64,000 nt of DNA, from positions 1,046,235-1,110,234 of the forward strand of contig NZ_JAJSLX010000002.1 in NCBI RefSeq assembly GCF_021290925.1, given 5' to 3'. This document shows positions 9,305 through 18,839 of this stretch, piece by piece; position 1 is the stretch's first letter; the number at the start of each line of letters is the position of its first letter. The notes under the pieces were generated by a model. That model saw nothing but the letters and a program-made list of their open reading frames with translations, was not told where the DNA came from and searched no databases. Source of the DNA: Sessilibacter corallicola. GTDB lineage: Bacteria > Pseudomonadota > Gammaproteobacteria > Pseudomonadales > Cellvibrionaceae. The translations under genes were made by a program, and so were the position numbers.

Positions 9305-10180
9305 TTAAGGCTCTTTTCTGGGATGCCAGTTGAGTGTTTTGCTTGTGTGGTTGATATCAACCTCTAAATTGCCAAACAATCGTCTAAGCAAACCATGTTT
9401 GTGTTGGTGTCGAGTCAAGGTGTTGCGTATAAATTGGGGTAGTTTGATCAGCTTGGCTCGTCTCGAACTTGTTTTTGTTGCGTACTCGATAATCTCTGGC
9501 GTTGATAACGGTTTACCATCAGATACCAAGAAAACTTCTCTCAATTTGTTTGGGTTTTTAATCGCTGCCAGAATGACGCTGCAAAGGTTGTGAATACTAA
9601 CAAGGTCTCTCTTATTGTCGATCCCCGCAAGCGGTATTGGAATACCTTTTTGGCTGATAGTTTGAATTAAACCCAAATTCCCTCGCACTTTTTTTGAAAG
9701 TACCAACGGTGGCCGAATCACAGCCCATTCAATTTCGGCATTGTCACAAATCTCGCTGAGTTGCTTTTCTGCTGCTAGCTTCGTTTTACCGTAATCATCT
9801 TCGGGCTCACAGTCATCGTTGTGTCGAAACGGCTCACCAGGACGGGTTGATTCACCCATAGCTTTAATGCTGCTGATCATGATGATTTTAGTTACGTTAC
9901 AAAGGTTTCTGCTGTTTGCTGTTGCAATGTGTTGGCACAAGGTTTTGGTGAACACAACATTGCCTTGGTAATAGTCGTCGTAACTGGCGTTTGGGTTGTG
10001 GGCAACTCCGGCAAGATGAACAACAGTGCTCACTCCTGAAAGCCGCTCGCTTAATTCAGTGATCGAATGAATATCGACGTTGTTTCTCGATAAGCTCACC
10101 GTAGTGGCGCAGTTATCCCGTAGATACTCTTTTAGCTCTGTACCAATGAGTCCTGTATCGCCAGTTATTGCAATGTTCAT
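9305..10180 (-). CDS. NAD-dependent epimerase/dehydratase (UDP-sugar SDR, WbpV/WbpK-like)
   Basis: From ATG 10180 the protein starts 'MNIAITGDTGLIGTEL', a clean Rossmann motif; an ATG 57 bases further up has no better ribosome site and adds a non-conserved tail. It contains 'VVHLAGVAH', 'SSIKAMGE' and 'YGKTKLAAE' (YxxxK). About 291 residues. In pseudomonads an SDR of this kind sits just before wbpL and makes the UDP-6-deoxy-HexNAc used as first sugar; that pairing is repeated here. UDP-GlcNAc 4-epimerase or 4-keto reductase activity are both possible. Confidence 0.75.
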   Translation of the reverse strand: MNIAITGDTGLIGTELKEYLRDNCATTVSLSRNNVDIHSITELSERLSGVSTVVHLAGVAHNPNASYDDYYQGNVVFTKTLCQHIATANSRNLCNVTKIIMISSIKAMGESTRPGEPFRHNDDCEPEDDYGKTKLAAEKQLSEICDNAEIEWAVIRPPLVLSKKVRGNLGLIQTISQKGIPIPLAGIDNKRDLVSIHNLCSVILAAIKNPNKLREVFLVSDGKPLSTPEIIEYATKTSSRRAKLIKLPQFIRNTLTRHQHKHGLLRRLFGNLEVDINHTSKTLNWHPRKEP

Positions 10181-10368
10181 GGAGTTGTTTGTGGAATGGG
10201 TCAAAATCTTACCGGATGGCCAGTCGTTCGAATTCAAAATATACCACGGTATTTTCAGCGTTATCGGGCTAAAAATCCGCCGGGTTTGACTTGCATTTTT
10301 CTGTCCGAAAACAGAAATTCAATGTTAGCGGTAGGTTTCACGCTAAGCCATTAATTTTTAAACGCTTT

Positions 10369-10411
10369 TTATCACTTGCCAAGTGATAAGCAAATTGGTA
10401 AAGTGCGCGCC
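10369..10411 (+). promoter_or_regulatory. tRNA-Val promoter with inverted repeat over -35
   Basis: A sigma70-like promoter: TTGCCA at 10376-10381, 17-base spacer, TAAAGT at 10399-10404, followed by a G/C-only discriminator GCGCGCC, which is typical of stable-RNA promoters under stringent control. A 9-base perfect inverted repeat (TTATCACTT, GCC, AAGTGATAA, 10369-10389) covers the -35 element, a possible protein-binding site. Between 10181 and 10368 nothing else is recognised; this stretch must also hold the promoter of the minus-strand epimerase gene. Confidence 0.55.
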
Positions 10412-10431
10412 TCTTTCGAAGAGCATGCTGT

Positions 10432-10508
10432 ACGACCGTAGCTCAGTTGGTTAGAGCACTACCTTGACATGGTAGGGGTCGGTGGTTCGAATCCACTCGG
10501 TCGTACCA
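10432..10508 (+). tRNA. tRNA-Val (anticodon GAC)
   Basis: 77-base cloverleaf with acceptor ACGACCG/CGGTCGT, D-arm GCTC/GAGC, anticodon stem CTACC/GGTAG with loop TTGACAT (anticodon GAC), T-arm GGTGG-TTCGAAT-CCACT and encoded CCA. It lies 85 bases upstream of thrS and is read in the same direction. Confidence 0.95.
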
Positions 10509-10593
10509 AATTTCTATCTGGATGTTGTTTTACTGAATTAAAAGTTCTCATGTGGCTTTTGGTAAGAGTCACCACTGAAGCAAGGAATCCCTC

Positions 10594-12528
10594 ATGCCTG
10601 TCATCACTCTCCCTGATGGTTCAAAACGCAGTTTTGATAATCCCGTTTCTATCCTAGAAGTTGCCCAAGATATTGGTCCTGGTCTTGCCAAAGTTACCTT
10701 AGGTGGCCGTGTTAATGGCGAGCGTCATGATGCCGTTGATGTTATCAGCGACGATGCCGATCTCGTAATTTTCACACCTAAAGACGAAGATGGTTTAGAA
10801 ATTATTCGCCACTCTTGTGCTCACCTTTTAGGTCATGCGTTAAAGCAAATGTGGCCAGACGCAAAAATGGCGATCGGCCCAACCATTGAAAACGGTTTTT
10901 ACTACGATATTGACCTAGAACACCGCTTAACCGACGAAGATATCGAAGCGCTTGAAACGCGCATGAAAGCGTTGGCAAAAACCAAGTACTCGGTGGTTAA
11001 GAAAAAAGTCAGTTGGGATGAGGCGTACGAGACATTCCAAGCGCGTGGCGAAAGCTACAAAATGGAAATCCTAGATCGGGACGTTCCTAAAGATGATAAG
11101 CCTGGACTTTATCATCACGAAGAATACATCGACATGTGCCGCGGCCCTCACGTACCGCACATGGGCTTTTGTGAGCATTTCAAATTGCAGCGCGTATCAG
11201 GCGCCTATTGGCGTGGTGATTCCGACAATAAAATGCTGCAACGTATATACGGCACTGCCTTTGCCGATAAAAAACAGCTAAAGCAACACCTAAACTTCCT
11301 CGAAGAAGCAGCAAAACGAGATCACCGAAAGCTTTCCAAGAAATTCGGTTACTTCCATTTACAGGAAGAATCTCCGGGAATGGTATTTTGGCATCCTAAA
11401 GGAATGTCGATTTATTCTACCGTTGAAGGCTACATGCGCGAAGTTAACCGTTTGAACGGTTATCATGAAATCAAAGCGCCGCAAATTCTTGAGCGTACCC
11501 TTTGGGAGAAATCTGGCCACTGGGATAAATTCCGCGAGAATATGTTTACCGTTAAATCTGAAGAGCGTGATTTTGCGGTTAAGCCAATGAACTGCCCAGG
11601 TCACATTCAAATTTATAACCAAGGTTTGAAAAGCTATCGTGACCTACCGTTGCGTTTAGCCGAGTTTGGTACTTGTCACCGCAACGAAGCGTCTGGAACG
11701 TTGCAGGGTTTGATGCGAGTTCGAGCCTTTACTCAAGACGATGCTCATATTTTCTGTACAGAAGCGGATATTCAAAAAGAAGTTTCGATCTGTACCGATT
11801 TGTTGTTCGATATCTATCGCGATTTCGGTTTTGAAGACATTATTATCCGTTTATCGACTCGCCCAGAACAACGTGTAGGTTCGGACGAAGTTTGGGATAA
11901 GGCAGAAAAAGCGCTGGCCGATGCATTGAATGCAAAAGAATTAGATTGGCAGGAATTGCCTGGTGAAGGTGCTTTCTATGGCCCGAAAATCGAGTTCTCC
12001 TTAAAAGACTGTATTGGTCGTGTCTGGCAGTGCGGTACTATTCAGGTCGATTTCTCAATGCCTGGTCGCTTAGGAGCGCAGTTTGTTGCCGAAGATGGCA
12101 GCCGCCAAACTCCTGTTATGCTACACCGCGCAATCCTCGGTTCTTTCGAACGATTCATCGGAATTTTGATCGAAAACTATGAGGGTGCATTCCCAGCTTG
12201 GTTGGCGCCAGAGCAGGTTGCCATCATGAATATTACTGATTCTCAGGCTGATTACGCGAAAAGTGTAGAAGAAAAGCTCAAAGCGAAGGGTTTCCGAGTG
12301 TTGTGTGACTTGAGAAACGAAAAAATCGGATTTAAAATTCGAGAACATACTTTGCAAAAAGTTCCTTATTTACTGGTAACCGGTGATAAGGAAGCACAAA
12401 CAAATGCTGTTGCAGTGAGAACTCGTACCGGTGACGATCTCGGTACTATGTCAATTGACGATTTCATTCAATTACTCAGTGATGATATCGCCAAGCGCGG
12501 TCGATCTGAAGCCAAGGTTGACGCGTAA
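10594..12528 (+). CDS. thrS: Threonyl-tRNA synthetase
   Basis: 644 residues, normal for bacterial ThrRS, beginning '[10 protein letters not shown]' (TGS domain). The editing domain carries '[10 protein letters not shown]' and 'MCRGPH'; the class II core has 'MNCPGH' and 'FYGPKIEF' (zinc and substrate-binding Cys/His), 'RNEASG' motif 2 and motif 3 near '[17 protein letters not shown]', then the anticodon-binding domain. It charges tRNA-Thr and removes Ser misacylation. First gene of the thrS-infC-rpmI-rplT unit, as in most gammaproteobacteria. Confidence 0.98.
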   Translation: MPVITLPDGSKRSFDNPVSILEVAQDIGPGLAKVTLGGRVNGERHDAVDVISDDADLVIFTPKDEDGLEIIRHSCAHLLGHALKQMWPDAKMAIGPTIENGFYYDIDLEHRLTDEDIEALETRMKALAKTKYSVVKKKVSWDEAYETFQARGESYKMEILDRDVPKDDKPGLYHHEEYIDMCRGPHVPHMGFCEHFKLQRVSGAYWRGDSDNKMLQRIYGTAFADKKQLKQHLNFLEEAAKRDHRKLSKKFGYFHLQEESPGMVFWHPKGMSIYSTVEGYMREVNRLNGYHEIKAPQILERTLWEKSGHWDKFRENMFTVKSEERDFAVKPMNCPGHIQIYNQGLKSYRDLPLRLAEFGTCHRNEASGTLQGLMRVRAFTQDDAHIFCTEADIQKEVSICTDLLFDIYRDFGFEDIIIRLSTRPEQRVGSDEVWDKAEKALADALNAKELDWQELPGEGAFYGPKIEFSLKDCIGRVWQCGTIQVDFSMPGRLGAQFVAEDGSRQTPVMLHRAILGSFERFIGILIENYEGAFPAWLAPEQVAIMNITDSQADYAKSVEEKLKAKGFRVLCDLRNEKIGFKIREHTLQKVPYLLVTGDKEAQTNAVAVRTRTGDDLGTMSIDDFIQLLSDDIAKRGRSEAKVDA

Positions 12529-12573
12529 GCAACAGAGTAAAGGGCGTAAGCTCATAGTTTAGGAGACACAACT

Positions 12574-13113
12574 ATCAAACGAGATTCAGCTGCCGGTCGT
12601 TCAAAAAAAGCCCGGATTAACGATCAAATTCAAGCCAGTCAGGTTCGATTGATCGGTGCAGGTGGTGAGCAAGTCGGAATTGTTTCATTAGACGAAGCGT
12701 TGAGTACAGCGCGTGCTGCTACTTTAGATTTGGTTGAAATGGCGGCCGACTCCGATCCTCCAGTTTGTAAGGTGATGGACTACGGCAAGCACTTGTTTGA
12801 AATTAAGAAACAACGTGCTGCGGCCAAGAAAAAGCAAAAACAGCAGCAAGTTAAGGAAATGAAGTTTCGTCCGGGTACTGATATCGGCGACTACAATATT
12901 AAGCTTCGTAACTTAATTCGCTTTTTGGAAGACGGTGACAAAGCCAAAGTTTCTCTTCGCTACCGCGGTCGAGAAATGGCTCACCAAGAACTCGGTATGG
13001 AAATGCTAGAGCGTATCGAGAAAGATCTAGAAGAGTACGGTGTTGTTGAGCAGCGCCCGAAAATGGAAGGTCGCCAACTTTTGATGGTGCTTGCGCCTAA
13101 AAAGAAAAAATAA
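12574..13113 (+). CDS. infC: Translation initiation factor IF-3, AUC start codon
   Basis: No ATG/GTG start lies at the right place; an in-frame ATC at 12574 sits 7 bases after AGGAGA (12561-12566) and yields the normal IF-3 N-terminus (Lys-Arg-Asp-Ser-Ala..., then '[21 protein letters not shown]'). The 179-residue length fits; a TTG at 12649 would cut off 25 conserved residues. In E. coli infC uses AUU, and IF-3 rejects such starts, giving negative autoregulation; the same is inferred here. N-domain, Lys-rich linker ('[15 protein letters not shown]') and C-domain with '[11 protein letters not shown]' are all present. Confidence 0.93.
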   Translation: MKRDSAAGRSKKARINDQIQASQVRLIGAGGEQVGIVSLDEALSTARAATLDLVEMAADSDPPVCKVMDYGKHLFEIKKQRAAAKKKQKQQQVKEMKFRPGTDIGDYNIKLRNLIRFLEDGDKAKVSLRYRGREMAHQELGMEMLERIEKDLEEYGVVEQRPKMEGRQLLMVLAPKKKK

Positions 13114-13168
13114 GCTGATGTTTCTTGTAAGAGCCGTGTAGAATCACGCTCTCGCAAGTTTACTCAAT

Positions 13169-13299
13169 TTGCCCCAGAGTTCTGCGTTGTAACTGAACTC
13201 TGGGGCAAACTGTTAATGGCGTATCGAAATTTATGCGCTGTTAAAAAACTAAAGTGGCCAGGTTTTTAGCTACCGACCCGCTTTACATCGTTAACAGTT
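13169..13299 (+). promoter_or_regulatory. Structured infC-rpmI leader, candidate L20 autoregulatory site
   Basis: The 250-base gap between infC and rpmI holds a perfect 14-bp hairpin (13169-13182 with 13195-13208) not followed by a U-run, and directly adjoining it a 9-base segment AACTGTTAA (13208-13216) that is complementary to TTAACAGTT at 13291-13299. In E. coli, L20 binds a hairpin plus long-range pairing upstream of rpmI and represses rpmI-rplT translation. The arrangement here is comparable in place and form, but L20 binding is inference. Confidence 0.45.
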
Positions 13300-13363
13300 G
13301 AGCCCCCTTTATTGGCCTGTTCAGTAAAGAGTCTTAAGGGTTCGTGTAATGGAGTTTTACCCC

Positions 13364-13558
13364 ATGCCAAAAGCTAAAGTACACAGTGGTGCTGCTAAGC
13401 GCTTCAAAAAAACTGCAAGCGGTTACAAGCACAAGCACGCTTTCAAAAGCCATATCTTGACCAAAATGACTACCAAGCGTAAGCGTCAGCTTCGCGGTAC
13501 ATCTCTGTTAAATGCAGCAGATAAGCCATTGGTAGACCGTATGCTTCGCGCCAAGTAA
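13364..13558 (+). CDS. rpmI: 50S ribosomal protein L35
   Basis: 64 residues, '[22 protein letters not shown]' start, very basic, ending '[12 protein letters not shown]', the standard L35 sequence. The ATG at 13364 is chosen over one 15 bases earlier because it matches the universal N-terminus and has GGAG at about 9 bases upstream. Co-transcribed with rplT 39 bases later and likely regulated by L20 through the upstream leader. Confidence 0.97.
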   Translation: MPKAKVHSGAAKRFKKTASGYKHKHAFKSHILTKMTTKRKRQLRGTSLLNAADKPLVDRMLRAK

Positions 13559-13597
13559 TTGGCCCGTTTTAATCACACGAATTTTGAGGAATAGAGT

Positions 13598-13954
13598 ATG
13601 GCCCGTGTAAAACGTGGTGTTGTGGCGCGTCGCAGTCACAAAAAAGTTTTGAAAGCAGCGAAAGGTTACTACGGTGCGCGTTCACGTGTATTCCGCGTAG
13701 CTAAGCAAGCGGTTATTAAAGCCGGTCAGTACGCTTATCGCGACCGTCGCGTTAAAAAGCGTAACTTCCGCGCTTTGTGGATCACTCGTATCAATGCACA
13801 ATCTCGTGCACTTGGCATGAGCTACAGCCGCTTGATCGCCGGTCTTAAGAAGGCCAACATTGAATTGGACCGTCGCGTATTAGCAGATCTTGCTATTCAC
13901 GACAAAGCGACTTTTGCTGCCATCGTTGAAAAAGCGAAAGCAGCCCTAGCGTAA
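13598..13954 (+). CDS. rplT: 50S ribosomal protein L20
   Basis: 118 residues, '[26 protein letters not shown]', the universal L20 N-terminal extension that threads into 23S rRNA, followed by the globular domain with '[13 protein letters not shown]'. Needed for early 50S assembly and, in relatives, represses its own operon. AGGA ribosome site 10 bases upstream; a strong terminator follows. Confidence 0.98.
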   Translation: MARVKRGVVARRSHKKVLKAAKGYYGARSRVFRVAKQAVIKAGQYAYRDRRVKKRNFRALWITRINAQSRALGMSYSRLIAGLKKANIELDRRVLADLAIHDKATFAAIVEKAKAALA

Positions 13955-13994
13955 ACCCAGTTCGTATCCGTAAAATTCTTTTTCGCGGATAGCC

Positions 13995-14029
13995 AAAAAG
14001 GGGAGGGGCTTAAGCTTCTCCCTTTTTTT
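13995..14029 (+). terminator. Rho-independent terminator after rplT
   Basis: A hairpin made of GGGGAGGGGCTT paired (with G-U pairs) to AAGCTTCTCCCT, preceded by an A-run and followed by seven T. It ends the thrS-infC-rpmI-rplT transcript and separates it from pheST. Confidence 0.85.
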
Positions 14030-14055
14030 GTGTCATGAATTCGTAATAGAAGTAA

Positions 14056-15093
<1,038 letters not shown>

Positions 15094-15132
15094 TCCACAC
15101 GCTACAGAAAACGCAAAAGAGCAGAATTAGGT

Positions 15133-17547
15133 ATGAAATTTTCAGAATCCTGGTTGCGTGAATGGGTCAACCCAGAGATCAGCACGCAACAGCTAGTCGA
15201 TCAAATCACCATGGCAGGTCTTGAAGTGGACGCTGTCGAGCCGGTAGCTGGTCAGTTCACCGGCGTTGTCGTCGGCGAAATTATCGCCGCAGAACAACAT
15301 CCCGATGCCGATAAACTTCGCGTTTGCACCGTTGCGGGCGACGGAGACGAGACCAAACAAGTGGTCTGCGGCGCACCGAATGCCCGCGTTGGCATCAAAA
15401 TTCCGTTTGCCACCGTTGGTGCGGTATTGCCGCCAGGCGACGATGGCAAAGCCTTTAAAATCAAAAAGGCCAAACTTCGCGGTGTAGAATCCTTCGGTAT
15501 GCTGTGCGCGCAAACTGAACTGCAAGCCGGTGAAGACGATTCCGGTTTGTGGGAATTGCCGTTAGACGCCCCTGTTGGTAGCGATCTAAACGACTACTTA
15601 AAGCTAAACGATCAATGCATCGAGGTCGATTTAACCCCTAACCGCAGCGATTGCTTGTGCGTGAAAGGCATTGCTCGTGAAGTCGGTGTATTAAATCGTT
15701 TGGACGTTGCCGTTCCTGAAATTCCAGCGGTTCAGCCTACCATTGACGATACCTTCTCCGTTTCTTTAGAAGCCGGTGATGCTTGCTCGCGCTACTTGGG
15801 TCGTATCGTTAAAAACGTCGATGTTTCCAAACCAAGCCCGTTATGGCTGCAAGAAAAATTGCGTCGCGGCGGTGTGCGCAGCATTGATGCCATCGTTGAT
15901 GTCACCAACTACGTGTTGATGGAACTTGGCCAGCCGATGCATGCGTTCGATTTCGACAAGCTAAATGGTCAAATCGTTGTTCGCATGGCGGAAAACAAAG
16001 AAAAGCTCACCTTATTGAACGATCAAGAAGTTGAGCTAAACGACGACGTTATGGTTATTGCCGATCAGTCTGGCGCTCTTGCGATGGCCGGTATCATGGG
16101 CGGCGAGCCTTCTTCCGTAACCAGCACAACCAAAGATATTTTCCTGGAAGCGGCATTCTTTAATCCGTTGGCCATTGCTAATCGTGCCCGTCGCTTTGGT
16201 TTGCATACTGATTCCTCTCACCGTTTTGAGCGTGGTGTTGATTTCGATCTTGCTAAGCAAGCCATGGAGCGTGCTACGCAATTGATCATCGATATCACCG
16301 GTGGCGAACCAGGTCCTGTGGTTGTGGCAGAAAACGAACATTTGCCGAAACTTGCTGAAGTCACTTTGCGCAAACGTCGCATCGAATCTGGCCTTGGATT
16401 TACCCTTGCTGACGACGAAGTGTTAGAAATTCTAACGCGCTTGGGTCTAACCCAATTGTCCTCCGATGATGACAGCTGGACCTTCCAGGTGCCGAGTTAT
16501 CGTTTTGATATTCAAATCGAAGAAGATTTGTTGGAAGAAGTTGCGCGTATCTACGGCTACAACAACCTTCCGGTCACATCCATGACCATTCCCGCGCAAT
16601 TTAAGCGTCAAACGGAAACCCAGTTACCGCTTAGCCGAGTGCGTTCAACCCTAGTTGCACGTGGCTATCAAGAAGCCATTTGTTACAGCTTTGTCGACGA
16701 AAAGTCTCAGTCTGTGATTGATCCTGACATCAAGCCTGTACCCTTGCAAAACCCGATCAGTGCTGACCTTTCCGTTATGCGTACCAGCTTGTGGGCGGGT
16801 TTGTTAGGCGCCTTGAAGCACAACTTGAATCGTCAGCAAACTCGCGCTCAGTTGTTTGAAACCGGTTTGAAGTTTGTTTCTGAAGACGGCTCATTAGAAA
16901 AGCTCGTCCAAACTCCGGTTATTGCCGGTGTTATTTACGGCGCTAAAAATACTGAATCTTGGCATGGCAAAAGTGCTAACTTCGATTTCTACGACCTAAA
17001 AGGTGATGTAGAAGCTATGCTGGCACTTGCCGGCGCCGAGTCTTTGGAAGAGTCTCAAAAGATCGAATTCCGCCCAGGCAAACACTCTGCTCTGCATCCA
17101 GGGCAAACCGCTGAAGTGCTGCGCGGTGGCAAGGTGATTGGTATTTTGGGAAGTTTGCATCCACAAGCTCAAAAAGCGTTGGATTTTGATCGTTCTGTGT
17201 TCGTTTTTGAGCTAGACCAAGCCGCTTTAACCGAAGCGCGAGTGCCAGAGTTTGAGTCATTGTCGAAGCATCCAGAGGTTCGACGTGATCTTGCCGTCGT
17301 TGTCGATCAATCCGTTACCGGCGCAGATTTGGAACGAGTGGTTCGTTCGAGCGCGGGTGAATGGCTCACAGAGTTAAAGATTTTTGACGTATATGTGGGC
17401 GAAGGTATTGATACACAAAGAAAAAGTGTCGCCTTAGGGTTGACGTTCCAGCATCCTTCGAGCAATCTTACAGATGAACAGATCAACGCCTCCGTTGATG
17501 CCGTAGTTAAACATCTGGAGGTGGAGCTTAACGCAACGCTTCGCTAG
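15133..17547 (+). CDS. pheT: Phenylalanyl-tRNA synthetase beta chain
   Basis: 804 residues, the usual length of full bacterial PheT. N-terminal EMAP-like tRNA-binding domain ('VVGEIIAAEQHPDADKLRVC'), B3/4 editing domain ('CLCVKGIAREVG' onward, 'VDVTNYVLMELGQPMHAFD'), B5, catalytic-like core and a C-terminal ferredoxin-like anticodon domain ('HPEVRRDLAVVVD'). Structural and editing partner of PheS. Followed 51 bases later by ihfA, the normal gammaproteobacterial order. Confidence 0.97.
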   Translation: MKFSESWLREWVNPEISTQQLVDQITMAGLEVDAVEPVAGQFTGVVVGEIIAAEQHPDADKLRVCTVAGDGDETKQVVCGAPNARVGIKIPFATVGAVLPPGDDGKAFKIKKAKLRGVESFGMLCAQTELQAGEDDSGLWELPLDAPVGSDLNDYLKLNDQCIEVDLTPNRSDCLCVKGIAREVGVLNRLDVAVPEIPAVQPTIDDTFSVSLEAGDACSRYLGRIVKNVDVSKPSPLWLQEKLRRGGVRSIDAIVDVTNYVLMELGQPMHAFDFDKLNGQIVVRMAENKEKLTLLNDQEVELNDDVMVIADQSGALAMAGIMGGEPSSVTSTTKDIFLEAAFFNPLAIANRARRFGLHTDSSHRFERGVDFDLAKQAMERATQLIIDITGGEPGPVVVAENEHLPKLAEVTLRKRRIESGLGFTLADDEVLEILTRLGLTQLSSDDDSWTFQVPSYRFDIQIEEDLLEEVARIYGYNNLPVTSMTIPAQFKRQTETQLPLSRVRSTLVARGYQEAICYSFVDEKSQSVIDPDIKPVPLQNPISADLSVMRTSLWAGLLGALKHNLNRQQTRAQLFETGLKFVSEDGSLEKLVQTPVIAGVIYGAKNTESWHGKSANFDFYDLKGDVEAMLALAGAESLEESQKIEFRPGKHSALHPGQTAEVLRGGKVIGILGSLHPQAQKALDFDRSVFVFELDQAALTEARVPEFESLSKHPEVRRDLAVVVDQSVTGADLERVVRSSAGEWLTELKIFDVYVGEGIDTQRKSVALGLTFQHPSSNLTDEQINASVDAVVKHLEVELNATLR

Positions 17548-17598
17548 CGGGCTGATTCCAGCCATTGGCGGCGTTGCTTTGAATAAGGCTACACTGTT

Positions 17599-17907
17599 AT
17601 GGCTGGAGCACTGACAAAAGCGGATTTGGCCGAACTCCTCTATGAAGAGCTCGGATTTAACAAGCGTGAAGCAAAGGAACTCGTAGAGGTCTTTTTCGAA
17701 GAAATTCGAACGGCGCTCGAGTGTAATGAACAAGTGAAACTTTCCGGCTTCGGAAATTTTGACCTTCGAGACAAAAGTCAGCGCCCTGGGCGCAACCCCA
17801 AAACCGGCGAAGAAATCCCGATTTCTGCCCGGCGTGTGGTGACGTTCCGTCCTGGTCAAAAACTGAAGGCAAGGGTGGAGGCCTATGCTGGAAGCAAGCC
17901 ACAATGA
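17599..17907 (+). CDS. ihfA: Integration host factor alpha subunit
   Basis: 102 residues with '[30 protein letters not shown]' and the DNA-bending arm '[26 protein letters not shown]' with the conserved Arg-Asn-Pro tip, then '[14 protein letters not shown]'. Makes a heterodimer with IhfB that bends DNA; it would also serve the site-specific recombination of the island downstream. The end overlaps the merR-type gene by 23 bases. Confidence 0.97.
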   Translation: MAGALTKADLAELLYEELGFNKREAKELVEVFFEEIRTALECNEQVKLSGFGNFDLRDKSQRPGRNPKTGEEIPISARRVVTFRPGQKLKARVEAYAGSKPQ

Positions 17908-18241
17908 TGAGCTGCCGGCGATTCCGGCAAAACGTTACTTCACCATTGGTGAAGTCAGCGAACTGTGTGCGGTAAAGCCGCACGTTTTGCGTTATTGGGA
18001 ACAAGAATTTCCCCAGTTAAAACCGGTGAAGCGTCGCGGTAACCGCCGCTATTACCAGCGTCAAGACGTTATTACCATCCGCCAAATCCGGGGCTTGTTA
18101 TACGACCAAGGTTTCACCATCAGTGGTGCACGTCAGCGTATGACCGGCGAGGAAGCGGTGGAAGACAACACGCAATTTAAGCAAATTGTGCAACAAATGA
18201 TTGTTGAGCTGGAAGAAGTTCTCACTGTTTTAAAAAGCTAA
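17885..18241 (+). CDS. MerR-family transcriptional regulator
   Basis: 118 residues; MerR winged helix '[41 protein letters not shown]' followed by a short helix pair and no metal-binding Cys. This gene is found behind ihfA in many pseudomonads and relatives and its ligand is unknown. The ATG at 17885 gives an overlap with ihfA in another frame, which suggests coupled translation. Confidence 0.85.
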   Translation: MLEASHNDELPAIPAKRYFTIGEVSELCAVKPHVLRYWEQEFPQLKPVKRRGNRRYYQRQDVITIRQIRGLLYDQGFTISGARQRMTGEEAVEDNTQFKQIVQQMIVELEEVLTVLKS

Positions 18242-18269
18242 AAACAGTAACCCACACAAAAATTGATCT

Positions 18270-18313
18270 CGGCTGGAGAAAAAGCGAGCGCTTTATGTAA
18301 CCAGCCGTTTTTA
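18270..18313 (+). terminator. Rho-independent terminator after merR-type gene
   Basis: Outer stem CGGCTGG (18270-18276) pairs with CCAGCCG (18301-18307), with an inner AAAGCG/CGCTTT stem, followed by TTTTTATT. It closes the pheST-ihfA-merR transcript. Confidence 0.75.
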
Positions 18314-18337
18314 TTAGAAAAATCTTTGTTTTGAAGC

Positions 18338-18365
18338 TTGCAAAACAAATCCAAGAGTGTATTAT
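18338..18365 (+). promoter_or_regulatory. Promoter for tRNA-Pro/tRNA-Leu
   Basis: TTGCAA at 18338-18343, a 16-base spacer and TATTAT at 18360-18365, followed by CTCGCGC, a GC-rich discriminator as in stable-RNA promoters. It would give a leader of about 95 bases before tRNA-Pro and could also transcribe tRNA-Leu. Confidence 0.5.
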
Positions 18366-18468
18366 CTCGCGCTCTGTTAAATGTCTTAGAAAACAAAGAT
18401 TTGCCAGGGCTTTTATCCAGTTAATCACTTTTAACCCAAGTAATTAACGGACGTGAAAGCACCGATTT

Positions 18469-18545
18469 CGGAGTGTAGCGCAGCCTGGTAGCGCACCACA
18501 CTGGGGGTGTGGTGGTCGTCGGTTCAAATCCGGCCACTCCGACCA
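18469..18545 (+). tRNA. tRNA-Pro (anticodon GGG)
   Basis: 77 bases; acceptor CGGAGTG/CACTCCG, anticodon stem CCACA/TGTGG with loop CTGGGGG (anticodon GGG), T-loop TTCAAAT and encoded ACCA end. Confidence 0.95.
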
Positions 18546-18591
18546 TCTTGTTTTTGAACTTTAGTTTTCTAAGAAAGTATTTAACTCCCTT

Positions 18592-18676
18592 GCCCAAGTG
18601 GTGGAATTGGTAGACACGCTATCTTGAGGGGGTAGTGGCGTAAGCCGTGCCGGTTCAAGTCCGGCCTTGGGCACCA
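18592..18676 (+). tRNA. tRNA-Leu (anticodon GAG), integration target
   Basis: 85 bases with a long variable arm; acceptor GCCCAAG/CTTGGGC, anticodon stem CTATC/GGTAG with loop TTGAGGG (anticodon GAG), T-arm CCGG-TTCAAGT-CCGG and encoded ACCA. The 3' 23 bases are repeated imperfectly at 30669-30690, marking it as the attachment site of the satellite; the functional tRNA is kept at this end. Confidence 0.95.
18654..18676 (+). repeat. attL: 3' end of tRNA-Leu
   Basis: TTCAAGTCCGGCCTTGGG followed by CACCA. The copy at 30669-30690 is identical except for one missing G. The integrase gene starts 163 bases inside this end, the normal layout for tRNA-targeting elements. Confidence 0.85.
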
Positions 18677-18789
18677 TATCAACATTCGTTACAGTCCGTA
18701 ATCGTCCGCTAGACCCCATAAACACTGCACTTCACACTAAATTACGTTTCGTTACTGTCCGCTGAAATCCGTTGCTATCCGCAGCAAAG

Positions 18790-18838
18790 TGGTGCTACAT
18801 TTGGTGCTACATCAGTTCAATTTAGAAATGTAGCACCA
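18790..18838 (+). promoter_or_regulatory. Candidate integrase arm-type sites at left end
   Basis: TGGTGCTACA occurs at 18790-18799 and 18802-18811 and inverted at 18829-18838, directly before the integrase ATG. Near-identical repeats lie at 30594-30602 and 30606-30615 near attR. Repeats shared by both ends but outside the core att site are what arm-type integrase/Xis sites look like; their position over the int start also suggests integrase autorepression. The stretch 18677-18789 also has several CGTTAC/GTCCG repeats. Confidence 0.5.
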
Positions 18839-18839
18839 C

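Noticed and set aside
12649..13113. infC starting at TTG 12649
   Set aside because: Would lose conserved N-terminal residues and has no ribosome site, whereas ATC 12574 has a strong one.
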